From: Nematostella vectensis
Taxonomy: Eukaryota > Cnidaria > Anthozoa > Actiniaria > Edwardsiidae
Direction: 5' to 3'
Length of the DNA: 64,000 nucleotides
Assembly (NCBI RefSeq): GCF_932526225.1
Contig: NC_064042.1
Span: forward strand, 10,616,540 to 10,680,539
A program made the position numbers and the translations under genes. This document shows, one piece after another, positions 11,711-24,200 of the stretch (positions within the stretch are counted from its first letter, which is position 1; each line of letters begins with the position of its first letter). The notes under the pieces were generated by a model, which did not search any database, was not told the origin of the DNA, and worked only from the letters and a program-made list of their open reading frames with translations.

Positions 11711-14700
11711 AATCATTACATTTATTTCACAGATCAACTTCTCTGACCTAGCAAGAAGGTACGGCATCTCCACTGAAACAAAACTGGGCAACATGGTTGT
11801 CAAGGAGTTCCTTGAGAGTGAAGGGGTAGACCTAAAGAGATTCCAGACCTACCACCGAGCCAACGCACCCCGGATACGGAGAAAACTCCAGAGGATGTAT
11901 GGTGGGGAGGTGACTGTCCCGGTTCCAAGGACAAATGAGAAGATAAAAGAAACATTGCAGGTAAAACAACTCCTAACATAGTATCTTAATCCACTTTATT
12001 CATTTGCTAATGAGTAAAAAATATAGATAAAAAATAAGGCCCTTTCTTATTTTCTAAACATAATATTTTTGTTTCTATAGGCTAAAATAGAAAGCAAGGA
12101 GTATGTTCTCGGGGAACTGGTAGTTCCAAGAACATACAAAAAGCTTCTGCTGCAGCCAGATGGTTCCAGACCATGAAGATACTAAGGAGAAGCTAAAAAG
12201 GCTCGAGAGCACCAGGCACATCATGGTTTGGAGTGATAACTCAACAGCAATGAACCATGGCCATTTTTTTGCTCGTTCAGTTTCTGTACGATCCAGCATT
12301 TTTTATACAAGCGATGAAATGAAAGAATATGGCCATGTGATGTTGATGTTATCAGTCTAGTGGAGAAGCCTCATGTTTACATTATTGGGCGATGTGGCTC
12401 TTCTGAAGCAGAGAAGCTGTGTTACATAGAAACAAGAGTAGAATGCTTGATGGACATGGGACACAAATGTTCCACTTCAACAGGTAGAGAGGTAAATGAC
12501 ATTATGCGCTTCTTCCATGGTGATGGCCCTGAACAGCAGTTTGAGAGTGGAGAGCAGAAAGGTGGTAATGCTGGCTGCAGTGCTTGCAGTGGTGACACAA
12601 GAATGTATTCTAATTTAACATATTGTTTCCGGCGTCCAGAGCTCTCACTTGCAGATCACAAGGCGAAAGTGCTTTCAGGCCCTGCAGGAAAAAAACAAAA
12701 GAAATGCTGGAGTTAAGCCCTTCCATAATTTAAAGATAAAGGAGCTGGAGGTGCAATGCAGGGCCAGGGGCATAGCAGACTTCGGCTGCAGGAAGAGCCT
12801 TCAGGACAATCTAAGTCAAGAGCTTGGAGGAATTCAAGTGTACCGGCCTTGATGTTTCCTCACCAAGAGAAAGAGCTAGAAGAAACCAACATAGGTATGG
12901 AAAATAACCTTTAACATTTCACATATGATGGAGCTAGAAAAATGATAAAAAGGGGGGTTTGATGTGGAATGGGGGAATTTGTATTGAGTAGCAAGCAAAT
13001 CAGATCACAATATTTACAATGCTATGCAAATTGACTTTTACATTAACACATAAAGTGGACACCAATGTTCACATCATTATTCCAAATATTGAATAAGATT
13101 GAAATTATTTATCTTACACTTTACCTTTGTTTCAGGATTTTGTTTCAGGAACACATCTCAAACATAGTTGAAGAACTGCCACTGCACCTAGAAAAACAAG
13201 AAAAACAAGAATTTGAAAGGGTAAAAGCTACTGTCACTGGCACTAAAGACAAGCTAAGAGGCACAGACATGAGGCATCTATGCGCTGTTCTTGGAAAGCA
13301 AATGAGAGGTAAGTTACACATTGTACTTAAAGGAAACACAATCAAGATCAAGTTAAAATAATTGCATGTTAGCTAAATTATGACAGCAAACCTGCAAATT
13401 TTCTATTAAACATTAATTATTAGAGAGTTGACAACAACAGAAAAAGTAGCGGATAAAGTAAATTTACTCAAAATGGTTTTGTTTTATTTGACAGGTGTCA
13501 TGTCTGAGAAACCACAAACAGTCTTTGATACTCTAACAGAAGTGTCAAGACTATTGTATAGCCACCCAAGCAAAAGATGTCCAAGAGATATTTTGTGTCT
13601 CCACAACCAGAGCTTCCTTCATGCCATGACTTTGAAAGAGGTTATCAAGGAAACAAAGTCCTTGACCAATCGAAAGCTGTATGGGCGCTACTTCCACTCT
13701 CTTGTTGTCCATTCCCCAATCCAGTCAAGACTGGTCAGTGGTCGATCTGTAAATACTGAACAGCAGGAGCCACTTTAACACCTTCTCTGCAATAGCAGAA
13801 AATACCTCGAGCAGACGTCCTGGTGAAATAATCACACCCGGCCTAGTTCGTATGCAGGCTGAACTAAAGCTAGCTGACCAACACAGAAACACCTTGAGTG
13901 AACAAGTATCCAAAATCAACAGTATTGCCAAGTCATCATCTGCACTATCCAACTCAATCATTCCAAACAGATATATTCTTCGACACCCTAATGATTATCA
14001 GGCTCACCTGGAGCGCATCTCAGATTTTCTTTTGTGTGGAGAGGGTGTATGGTGGAGGCAAGTTGCTAGTGGTGTGGAGTTTTTTGATGGCCCCCAAGAG
14101 TTAGGTTCAAGGACAGCTGGTCCACCACTTCATCACTTTAGATCACAGACAATAAAATCAGAAAGAAGTTATCTACAAGAGTGCTGGGACAAGTGCTTGA
14201 ACAATGATATTCCAATTCCACACTACAAAGTCAAGATATATGATGATGATGGTGATTTAAAAGTGAGCAAGCTCACTGGGTTTTTTAATGATGATGATAA
14301 AGAGGAAGAGGAGGAAGACAGAGCAGAGGAGTGTGAAGAAACTGAAGCTCACATAATAAGCATGCAAGAGGAAGTGAATGATGATGAAACTGAAGAGGAG
14401 GCAGACATGAAGGGATATGATGAAGACATTGTAGACCTTCAGCCCCAGGATGAAGAAGAAGTAATTGAAGAGAAATTAGATGACCTGCAGACACAGTGCC
14501 ACATAAACACCGGCTCACATGAGGCAATTCATCAGCCCCCACCTGAACAGCCTGTCCCTCACAACCAGTCTGTTAGTCAAGCTCAATCATCTTTTACTTC
14601 AAAATCAACTTTGGCTAATAATGTTCTCAAATGCATCCCAAGTGATTCTCATGCTGTGAGAACTCTGGACAAGGCTAGGACACAATTTAGAGAGCATCCC

Positions 14701-14937
14701 TTTGATAAGGATATCCAAAGGAAATACGAAACCACACTGGCTAAAATCAAAACAACAGTGCTCTCAGCTCATTCCCAGCTCAAAGAAGAAGTAATGCGCT
14801 GGGAAAAAACGTTCTTCCTTCGAAAATGCACTGAACCCACATCAGATGACATTTCTGAAGACCCCAAAATAAGTAAAGTCAAGCAAAAATTATATCTTTG
14901 TCGCAAACTACTAAAGCACTGGAAAATCACTGCTTAA
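10672..14937 (+). pseudogene. Decayed multi-exon gene of an expanded uncharacterised family (SAP-like motif)
   Basis: Five exons can be followed by splice signals: 10672-11572, 11733-11960 (76 codons, INFSDLARRYGIS...), 12081-12894, 13149-13308 and 13495-14937. The arrangement recalls multi-copy genes of unknown function in corals, anemones and fish: a segment with IMRFFHGDGPEQQFE and a Cys-rich GCSACSGDTRM, then a SAP-like helix pair (NLKIKELEVQCRARGI), then a C-terminal segment (GEGVWWRQVASG) and an acidic tail. Frameshifts are visible near 11050, 11490, 12170, 12350 and 13775, so this copy is probably dead. Its multi-copy nature suggests a mobile element or domesticated element, but I cannot name a transposase superfamily. 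Confidence 0.6.
11648..11709. repeat. (AT)n microsatellite
   Basis: About 60 bases of pure AT dinucleotide repeat inside the first intron of the decayed gene. The short open frame reading YIYIYI is an artefact of the repeat. Confidence 0.97.
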
Positions 14938-15775
14938 AATTGTGAGCTTACATTTCTGTGACTTTTTGTATATTATATATCTGTCTGACATAAATCAATG
15001 CTTTTATCGCGGCTATGTTTTTATAATTTCACGACAAACAGAACATGTCACGATTAAAGCCGGTAATTTTATTTGAGCTTACTTATTAAAATAGTCCTCA
15101 GATAAGAATGTAATATAGATTATTTTATCACAAAATTATAGAGTTTAGATGAGCCTTCCATCGGGAAAATGCTACATTTTTAATAAAAATGACTGCTCGT
15201 CTCATAAATATAGATTTAGAATTCCCTCAGCGATAAATTATGTTGTTTGCTCTACATAACTAGTATTGTTATGATATTTGAGGAGCTTGATAAATGGTAC
15301 GGATAAAAAGGGAACTTACCTCTTGAACTTTAATTCGGGTCTACACCGGTTCCCCGTCTTTCTTTCCCTAAAGAAGTAGCTTCCGCTTCACAAAAAAGCT
15401 TTCATGTACGAATTATGCGAACAACACGGTGACGGGCACACACAGTACCAATGTTCCGCTGACCATGTATAACGATGGCGCACATCTTAGGTATCGTATG
15501 ACGCAAAGGTCAATCGCTGACAGGAAAGGCGATCAATTTACTTATCCCCCTCTACAGAGAGAGGTGCTTTCTCTACGGGATTTGATTGGTCATTAGAGTA
15601 TGCCGATCTTCCGATCTTGAGATTGTGATTGGTCGGGTTTATAGGAGGTGGGCCTGGGAAAGAGTACCATGGTGCATATAAACCGTGAATCTCCAAAAGC
15701 AATCAGTTTGGCTCCCGCGAGGGAGCTGAAAGGGTCCCGACACAAGCAAAGAAGACTAAAACAAAGAAAAACTAC
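14641..15775 (+). repeat. Tandem duplication, unit 1 (gene 3' end plus promoter-like segment)
   Basis: This 1,135-base unit is repeated starting at 15776. It contains the last about 98 codons of the decayed gene, its 3' flank, and a segment with a TATA-like GCATATAAA near 15676. The junction at 15776-15780 shares only AGTGA with the unit start, which fits a microhomology-mediated tandem duplication. Stretches other than the gene end hold no further gene. Confidence 0.88.
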
Positions 15776-18757
15776 AGTGATTCTCATGCTGTGAGAACTC
15801 TGGACAAGGCTAAGACACAATTGAGAGAGCATCCCTTTGATAAAGATATCCAAAGGAAATACGAAACCACACTGGCTAAAATCAAAACAAAAGTGCTCTC
15901 AGCTCATTCCCAGCTCAAAGAAGAAGTAATGCGCTGGGAAAAAACGTTCTTCCTTCGAAAATGCACTGAACCCACATCAGATGACATTTCTGAAGACCCC
16001 AAAATAAGTAAAGTCAAGCAAAAATTATATCTTTGTCGCAAACTACTAAAGCACTGGAAAATCACTGCTTAAAATTGTGAGCCTACATTTCTGTGACTTT
16101 TTGTAAATAATATATCTGTCTGACATAAATCAATGCTTTTATCGCGGCTATGTTTTTATAATTTCACGACAAACAGAACATGTCACGATTAAAGCCTTTA
16201 ATTTTATTTAAGCTTACTTAATAGTCCTCAGATAAGAATGTAATATAGATTATTTTATCACAAAATTATAGAGTTTAGAGGAGCCTTCCATCGGGAAAAT
16301 GCTACATTTTTAATAAAAATGACGGCTCGTCTCATAAATATAGATTTAGAATTCCCTCAGCGATAAATTATGTTGTTTGCTCTACATAACTAGTATTGTT
16401 ATGATATTTGAGGAGCTTGATAAATGGTACGGATAAAAAGGGAACTTAACTCTTGAACTTTAATTCGGGTCTCCACCGGTTCCCCGTCTTTCTTTCCCTA
16501 AAGAAGTAGCTTCTGCTTCACAAAAAGCTTGCATGTACGAATTATGCGAACAACACGGTGACGGGCACACACAGTACCAATGTTCCGCTGACCATGTATA
16601 ACGATGGCGCACATCTTAGGTATCGTATGACGCAAAGGTCAATCGCTGACAGGAAAGGCGATCAATTTACTTATCCCCCTCTACAGAGAGAGGTGCTTTC
16701 TCTACGGGATTTGATTGGTGATGTTATAATATTATTTGTTTTGGGCCCCCTGTGGCCATCGGATAATGGGGTCTCTTGAGGGCTCTATTGAGGTCACGTG
16801 GGTCTATACATATTCTGATGTTGTCTTTGGTTGGTGGGCTTTTCTTTTCTTTGCCTTTTCGTTTATCGATTACTAACATCGAAGAGACCCAAGGGGTATG
16901 TTCTTCTTCTTTAACAATGATCCCATCTTCTTCCATCTCTCTCAGCTTCTGTTGAGTTGGGTCTAACATGGATACTGGGATCTTTCTGGGTGCGTGTATA
17001 ACTGGAGTTACTGCAGAGTCTACCTCTAGGTGTACTTTGTTGGGTAACATTCCTGGTTTGTTACTGAAGCAATCAAGGTAATCTTTCAGAACAGGGTCAC
17101 TTGTGAGGGTTGTGGTACTTTTGCTTTGTTCTCTGGACAAGTCGATGTTTGATGTTTGTGCTGATGGTGAATCTAGCAATGTGAGATCCATGAACTGTAG
17201 GACTTCAAGATCAAGGCAAGCCTCACAACTTAGTAGTGGGGTGAACTCTCCATCAACTACAAGATATAACAGATCTATCTTTCGATCTTTGTACTGTGTT
17301 GGAAGGCGGACACATCCTTTAGGGTAGATGGGCTTAGTCGCAAGCCAGCCCTTCAAAGGCTGGTGTACACGTTTCAACGGCTTGTTGGTGATGCTCTTGT
17401 ACAAGTTGTAGGGGATGACAGTAGCCTCCGCACCCGTGTCTGCTTTCAGTTTGACCTCTTTTCCTGCTATCATGACTTTTATCAGGCTCTTTTTGGGTTG
17501 CTGGTTCTGTAACACGCTTCCGACTTCAATGGATCCAAAGTATGTGTGGGTTTCGTTGCTGTCACTTGAGTCATACTCCTGTTCCACCACATGCACTTCT
17601 GGATCTTTTTTCTGTTTGTTTTTACACATCTTTGCAAAATGGCCTGTTTTGCTACAAATCTTGCAATTTCTTTTAAAGGCTGGGCATCGTGTTGGGTGTG
17701 CAAATGAATGGCGATATCCACAGAACTTACAAGACGGCTGTTCTTTCTTAACTTGGACTGGTTGCACAGACACTGTTTTACTTGGGACTACTGTCTGTGG
17801 AACAAACTTATACTTCTGCAGCTCAGTCGCCTCATAAGTTCTGCAGTAATCATGCGCGGTTTGTAGGGTAAGGTCTGGCTTTTTCAACAACTCCCCTCGC
17901 AATTCATCGCTGGTTACTCCCCCCACAATACGGTCTCGTATCAATGAATCTCTAAGTGCTCCAAAGTCACAGTTTAATGAAAGCCGTTTTAGCTCACTAA
18001 CAAAGTTGTCAATTCGTTCACCCTCCTTTTGGTTTCTAAGATTGAAGAGCAGTCGCTCATAAATGACATTCTTAGCTCCTCGACAAAGTTCATGGAACTT
18101 TCGGCACACATCACCATAAGATTCATTACTCTCGCCTGCAGTATACACAAAGTGGCTATACTCTTCAATTGCACTCGGTCCAGCACAGTTAAGTAACAAA
18201 TTAACTTTTAACTTATCTCCCTTGTCGTCCTTTCCTTTTGCAACCAAGTAAATTTCGAACTGCATTAGGAACTTTCTCTTCAATTTTCGATGATACATTT
18301 CCCCACTTTCGGCCATCGTTTCCTTGTTTTGTCGACTTTTCTTTAACAATTAATATTCTCCAGTGGTTAACCACTTCTAACACCATGTAATAAAAGGTGT
18401 TTACTTCAAAATTCGGTTGTTTCTTTTACAATAAAGCTCTACAAAATCAAATCTAACGAGTGAAAAAGCTACAACATAAGACAACGAGGAGCCCCATCCT
18501 CGGGGGGGCCCATAAGATAAATAAGGGGCCACAGGGGGCCCAAAACAAATAATATTATAACAATTGGTCATTAGAGTATGCCGATCTTCCGATCTTGAGA
18601 TTGTGATTGGTCGGGTTTATAGGAGGTGGGCCTGGGAAAGAGTACCATGGTGCATATAAACCGTGAATCTCCAAAAGCAATCAGTTTGGCTCCCGCGAGG
18701 GAGCTGAAAGGGTCTCGACTCAAGCAAAGAAGACAAAAACAAAGAAAAACTACAGTG
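15776..18757 (+). repeat. Tandem duplication, unit 2, interrupted by a Gypsy element
   Basis: Second unit of the tandem duplication. Its gene-end ORF (15791-16072, RTLDKAKTQLREHPFDK...) is almost identical to 14656-14937. The unit is interrupted at 16719 by a retroelement and resumes at 18563 through the promoter-like segment, which then continues into the ORF region at 18777. The uninterrupted sequence is preserved in unit 1, giving an empty-site reference. Confidence 0.88.
16722..18562 (-). mobile_element. Truncated Ty3/Gypsy-like LTR retrotransposon
   Basis: On the - strand: a presumed 5' LTR of about 177 bp (18562 to about 18386, TGTTATAATA...TTACA), a primer-binding-like TGGTGTTAGAAGTGG, and one 541-codon ORF (18349-16724). 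The ORF has a Gag region, a CCHC zinc knuckle (CKICSKTGHFAKMC), an aspartic protease motif (KADTGAEATVIP) and the start of reverse transcriptase (ICIDPRDLNRA...HYPM). It then stops abruptly: RT, RNase H and integrase are missing. The last 36 bp are an exact inverted copy of the LTR start, so the insert ends in perfect 36-bp inverted repeats. The target ATTGGT is duplicated at 16714-16719 and 18563-18568. Confidence 0.9.
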
Positions 18758-18776
18758 GGATTATTAAGACGCCCAC
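18570..18776 (+). promoter_or_regulatory. Promoter-like segment with TATA motif
   Basis: The segment is shared with 15590-15775 and contains a TATA-like GCATATAAACC near 18653, about 120 bases upstream of an ATG-rich open frame at 18777. A CCAAT-like ATTGG lies about 50 bases further upstream. Assigned as a promoter by composition and spacing only. Confidence 0.3.
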
Positions 18777-19400
18777 ATGAAAAAAAGTAAGAACATTTCT
18801 CCAGTAACAATGCGCAGGAAAGAGCCAACGGAGCATGATGAAGAAGACACATGCGCACAATATCCCATCCAGGAAACAGGCGGGAAAGAGTCAACGGAAG
18901 ATGACGAGCGAGACACATGCCCACAATATCCCATCCAAGAAACAGGCGGGAAAGAGCCAACGGAGCATGATGAAGGAGACACATGCCCACAATATCCCAT
19001 CCAAGAAACAGGCGGGAAGGAGCAAACGGCGCATGATGAACGGCGCATCAAACGTTACGAGGAGGAGGAGGAGGACGTCGTGATGAAGGAGGAGAGGAGA
19101 AGGAAGAGGACATGGAGCTGGACGTTGGGAAGGAGGACGTGATTCCGAAGAAGATGGAGACCCGAAAGTCATTGTTGTTTAGAGTACTGAAGATTAAGAA
19201 CCGAAAGTCATTGTTGTATAGAGTAGTGAAGATGAAGACCCGAAAGTCATTGTCGTATAGAGTAGTGAAGATGAAGACCCGAAAGTCATTGTCGTATAGA
19301 GTAGTGACGATGAGGGAGGTAACGAGGAAGACGATCCTGTGGCCGACATGGATGTGGTCGATACCTACAACCTAATGGAAGTGATTGACCATTTTGTGGC
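18777..19400 (+). pseudogene. Broken repetitive acidic ORF with 22-aa repeats and SIM-like repeats
   Basis: From 18777 an open frame encodes three 22-residue repeats (EHDE-DTC-QYPIQETGGK type) and then an acidic/basic tract. Further on, in another frame, a 39-bp unit is repeated about four times (19150-19320) and reads EDEDPKVIVV followed by TAG, then SSEDEDPKVIVV again. VIVV followed by an acidic serine run is the pattern of a SUMO-interaction motif. Each unit carries the same TAG at the same position, and frames change between segments. It is therefore probably a dead or misread gene; no homologue recognised. Confidence 0.4.
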
Positions 19401-20975
19401 ATCGGTGATCATTCAGGTTATAGAAAAAAAAAGTATGATGACTTCGACATGGAGTCCAATAGCGATGCGGAGTTATGGATGAACAACTTTTACAAAGCAC
19501 CCGACGTATTGGGCAAATAGGATTTGGTCTTGGCTACAAACACTTGATACTACTTATCCAAGGGCATTGGAGAAGTTATATTAAGGATCAAAATGATGAT
19601 GTCATCGAAAGGGCGTTGCCAGGATTGTTGAGGGACCAGGAGACATCAAGTTAAGGGGTAACTCCCCTCACCCTAAAAAGAGACGTCATAGTTTTAAAAG
19701 CCTTTTATTATTAAAACATTTTGTGATAAGTTTTCAAAAGACGTTATGAAAAAATCATCATTAAATTGTTTTTTATTGTGAAAAGTAAATGATGCCCACA
19801 TTGAAGGGGAGCTCCCCTACCATCCAGGCTTCAACTCGCAAGAGTTCCCTTATGGCGTGAGCACAAGGACTTTATAAATAGCAATTAAAAAAGAAATGAA
19901 CAGTGCTTTTAGTAGGGATTTTTAATAGTATTTTTTACTGCAATAAATGGCTAATTACATTTAATTGGTAATGATTTCTCTACTTTCCTTAGTTACCCTG
20001 CTAACAGAGGCTTTTCCCTAGCGTTTCCCGGTTGTGCTTGTATTCGCGATTCTTGCTATTCTCGTTGTTTTGATCGTTTAAACGGACAACGCGAAATCCC
20101 GGAAACGCGAATCGGCAATTAAATTGTTAAAAACAAAGAGAAAGAAAAGCTCTGCTTGCTAATGGATTTGCCTAGAAATTTTGCTCGTCCCTCATGTTCC
20201 AAGAAATTACCGCCAAACTCAACAAGGTATATTATACTCGATCATAACCGTCGACCCATCTCCCCCTTTCGACCTTATTTTCAGATAAGTATTTATACGA
20301 CGTTCAAACAAATGTCTATCAAAGAATAAAGTGGATTCTCTGAGTTATATGCACACGTGTTTCGCTCTTGACAGATTGAAAAAGAAAGCCCTCACCAGTG
20401 GCCGCTTTGAGATTGAAAGATGTATAAAACGATTTTTATAAGGCGCGTTAGGGTATTTTCTGTGTTCTTCTTGTTAGTGAATTCGTTGTGTGTAGGTTTA
20501 AAAAGGTCCCTAAGATTTTTAGTGCTGGAATTTTTATGCTTCGTTGTTATGTTACATTTTATGTACATTATTGGATGAAATTATTCCCGATTCTGTTTAT
20601 TTAAGTATAGTCCCAATTCAAATGATGTTTACTGCTTTTTCGTCAGAAGTTTGTCAGATATTTTAATCTGCTATCTTAGTTTTCACTTGATCAATCCTCA
20701 ATCTTTGATCCCCTGTCAGATGTGTCATATGCCCTATTCATCCCCCAAAGCATCACCAGAGATGTAGCAGGCCTCGAAATATTGGGGGGGGGGGGGGGGC
20801 ACGATACAGAAACGTATACAACAAATATTGGGGTCACAACCTTAGTTGTGCCTTAGTCGTGATGTCAGGGCCATTGCCAGTATGAGCCGAAGCAAGGCAC
20901 TTGCCTTCTTTGTGATTCAGAAAAAGAAAGCCCATCAAAATAGGCTTAGGCTTATCTTTGGCTTTATTGCCTTAA
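19401..20975. other. Intergenic stretch without recognised gene
   Basis: AT-rich, with an 18-base run of G near 20786 and a short element (TCGAAATATTGGGG...) related to sequence at 26466-26540. No credible coding region. Inverted fragments around 19995-20110 (GCGTTTCCCGG / CCGGAAACGCG) suggest a small MITE. Confidence 0.4.
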
Positions 20976-21210
20976 AGCCGCATTGTCACCAGTTTACTTC
21001 CGGAGGTCCGACGGAAACCTCAACCGTTAAATAATATTAACGGAGAGATATTAAACAGGCCATCCGCTCTAAATTATCAATCACATCCTCAAAGAAACTT
21101 CCAACAAACACACTGTTTTTAATATTTTGAAATATTTTTCGCGTTTTCCGTTAAAAATCATCGGATATTGTTACGCAATCGACCGGAAGTAAACTGATGA
21201 CAATGCGGCT
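20976..21210. mobile_element. TTAA-flanked MITE, family A, second locus
   Basis: Same terminal inverted repeats as 3877-4111, with TTAA on the left and a mutated TCAA on the right. It is inserted about 60 bases before a PELP1-like exon, in the preceding intron. Confidence 0.8.
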
Positions 21211-21270
21211 TCAATTACTAAGCATATGGCTATTTGACCAATCCTATATTATCTGTCTTTCTTTTTCCAG

Positions 21271-24200
21271 GATCTTCAATCAGCAGTTCTGTCACTCATC
21301 CTACAGTGTCAATCTACCTACCCACTCCCCCCTCCCTACTCAGATGTGGTGTGCCGGCAGGGTCTGTACCGGGGCCTCCTAGCATGCCTCATCTGTCGCC
21401 CACCCGGTGCCCCCTCCATTATTCACTGTGCAGTGCAATGCTTCACGTGTGGGATGCAGGATCCAAGTCTTCAGGTAATATTGTCAATAAAACATGACGC
21501 TTATGTAAAAAAATATATTTATACATATAAATGAATGACAGTTTTTATGACTTCACCTCCTCTTCTCATATCTACTCATTTTCAGTGAATTATTCATGAC
21601 ATCACTTCCGCCTCATATATATATATATATACTCCCTTTACTACTGCTTACTGGACTATACCCGTACAAATCCGTGTGTATACACGCACGTATATTGTGA
21701 AATCCGTGTTTATATTTATGATTTTATACTATCCACACTGAAATTCAATATTTGTCACATATTTTGCTATAAATGTTTCTCGGTTTTAACGATTTTTTTC
21801 TTTGATGTTGAGAGTTCCGATATAACTATTTCATATTTAATCCCTTACCATGTCCTTAAACTGTGACTTGAAAAAAATGAATTAATGACTTAGTATGGTG
21901 TTTACTTTTTTGGAAATAATATTCATCCATTATAATATATTATATTATTTTATTATCGTGCTGCAGATTTCATGCTATTGTCGCGAAGCGTTGACCGTGA
22001 CTACCGCCCTGATGCACCCGGCTGTCCCCACGCTAGGAGAGACGTTCCAACTTGTCAAGTTACAATCAGCTTTTCACTTTACAAGCTCCATAGAAAGGCC
22101 ACCACTTCACGCGAATGATGAGCTAAGCCGAGAGAGCCAGAAGTCATTGGTAGTCAGCGGTGAGAGTATTAGCACCATGCGCTCTGATGATCAAGAACCC
22201 AGGATGAACGAGACCAGTCCTTCAGACGTGCCAACTCGCGGGAACATTGTCGGTGTTGATAGCAGTACTTTGCAAACAGGCAACTTTTTAGATGCATCAC
22301 GACGACAAATGGATAGCTGCACAACCTCAGAGTCGAAGCCCATTGAGACGACAACTAGAAATGATGTCAGGAAATCATTTAAAACGGTGTACCCAGAAGA
22401 TCAATTCTCGGACCCCAAGCATGCACCCAAATCTATCGCCACAGAAACCACGAGTACAGTCGAAACGCTAGATCATTTGTTGTCAAATTCCAAGAGTAAC
22501 TCTGTTAAAAAAATTAGTGATCACGGAGAAATGAGTAAAACCAAGAACATGCCCCCAAGTTTATCGAATGGAAGCGAAAATGTCGTGAAGAAAGTGCCAG
22601 ATGTTCCCCCGCCAAAGAAAACTCGTTATGAGGAGACGAGTCCTGAGCTCAAAAATACAACGCAAGGGTCAGAAAGAATGGTCACCGGTGAAGTTCGTGT
22701 GAATAAGAGTGCGGCCGCAGCAAAGAATGCAGAGGCTTCTACTGTGGATATGGTATGTACCATTTCTTTCTGCTGTTAGTGTTTTCATATGAATCTAGAT
22801 TACAGTAAGAGAGATAACATAGACATCACAGACGACGAGGAAGCATGTAAGCAACATATTAGGAAATCAACGCATTTTTCAGCTCATCATTGATAATCGA
22901 AATTTCCTGCGCACATGATGATGTTTCGTAGTTTTTATTACCCCCCCCCCCCTAAAAAAAGAACAAGAACAAAAAAAAATCATATTTTCCGGATAAACGG
23001 TTCTTATGCTGTTACACGTCTAACTATAGCTACTAGTAAAGAGTAAGCTTTCCGTTTTACAGTTATTTATGACGGCATAAAGACTTTTAAATGGTTTTCA
23101 GTATCTTTATTTTTTACGTTCGATTAAACCTCCGTTTTGCAGTTATAAAACAGGTTCATCTGTTTTGCATCCAGCGCGCTGAGGTGTGACCGCTGACCAA
23201 TAGACGCGCCTGATTTCTTGACCTTAATTGTGGTTTGCCAAGGCCATTTGGCAAAGTCGCGCTTCCCGTAGTGCATGATAGATCCGTAATCGTACGGCAC
23301 GCCCAAGCTGTCAATCACTCCGTGGTTGTACTTCTCGAAGTTGTGTTTGTTTTCTGAAATGGAGTTTCGTTACTAAAAACCTGTAGTCGTTACGATCTCG
23401 AACAGGATTTTTTAGTCTTAGGTAGTCTTAGGGGGTCTAAGGTATCATATGGAATAAGGAAAGTATTTGCGAAGGTCCTTGAACAGAAATGACTCACTTT
23501 TTGGAGAGCAAGAGTTTGTACCCTTCCCCCCCCCCCCCCCCTACTCGCGTGACCGCGTCAGGTACTGAATGGTCCCTAAGCGATACGGCCTTTACAGCCC
23601 CTGTACGATGGTTCAACTACACTTTTGCTATCCGGCTCGAAGGACCATGTGTCGTGAAAGCCTTATCTCTCACTTGCTTGCTGGTTAACGAGGAAATTCG
23701 AGTTATTGGTTCGAGTTCGATTGGGTTGTTTTACTATACAGGGGCGTGTCTAAAGATTAAGACAGGGTGGGGTCTATAGTAGTATTTTTCTGACCACGGA
23801 TCAATTTGAGTTGAAGTCTTTAGATCCGGTAATAGGTAACTAGGTCTATCTACAAACGTTTTCTATCCAAAAACACACATAAAATTTTTCTTCTAAAATA
23901 CCAACCAAGGGGTCAACCGGAGTGAAGCACATCTCGTCACATGAGCAGGGTGGGGTCGGAACCTCCCTTCCCCCCACCTCCTCCCCTACCCCCTCTAGAA
24001 ACGCGCCTGCTTTGTGAATTTACCTTCCTTGATGTTGCTCCAAACAATCTCCACGTAATTATCCCGGTCAGGCCTGCTCTGTTCGTGGTAGAACCCTGGA
24101 ACCCAAGCGACACAATATGGTCTCAGAAAAAGAACAATAGTGTAGCTAACTAGAGCTATCTCATAGACATCACCCACAACATTCATTTAACGGGCTAGGC

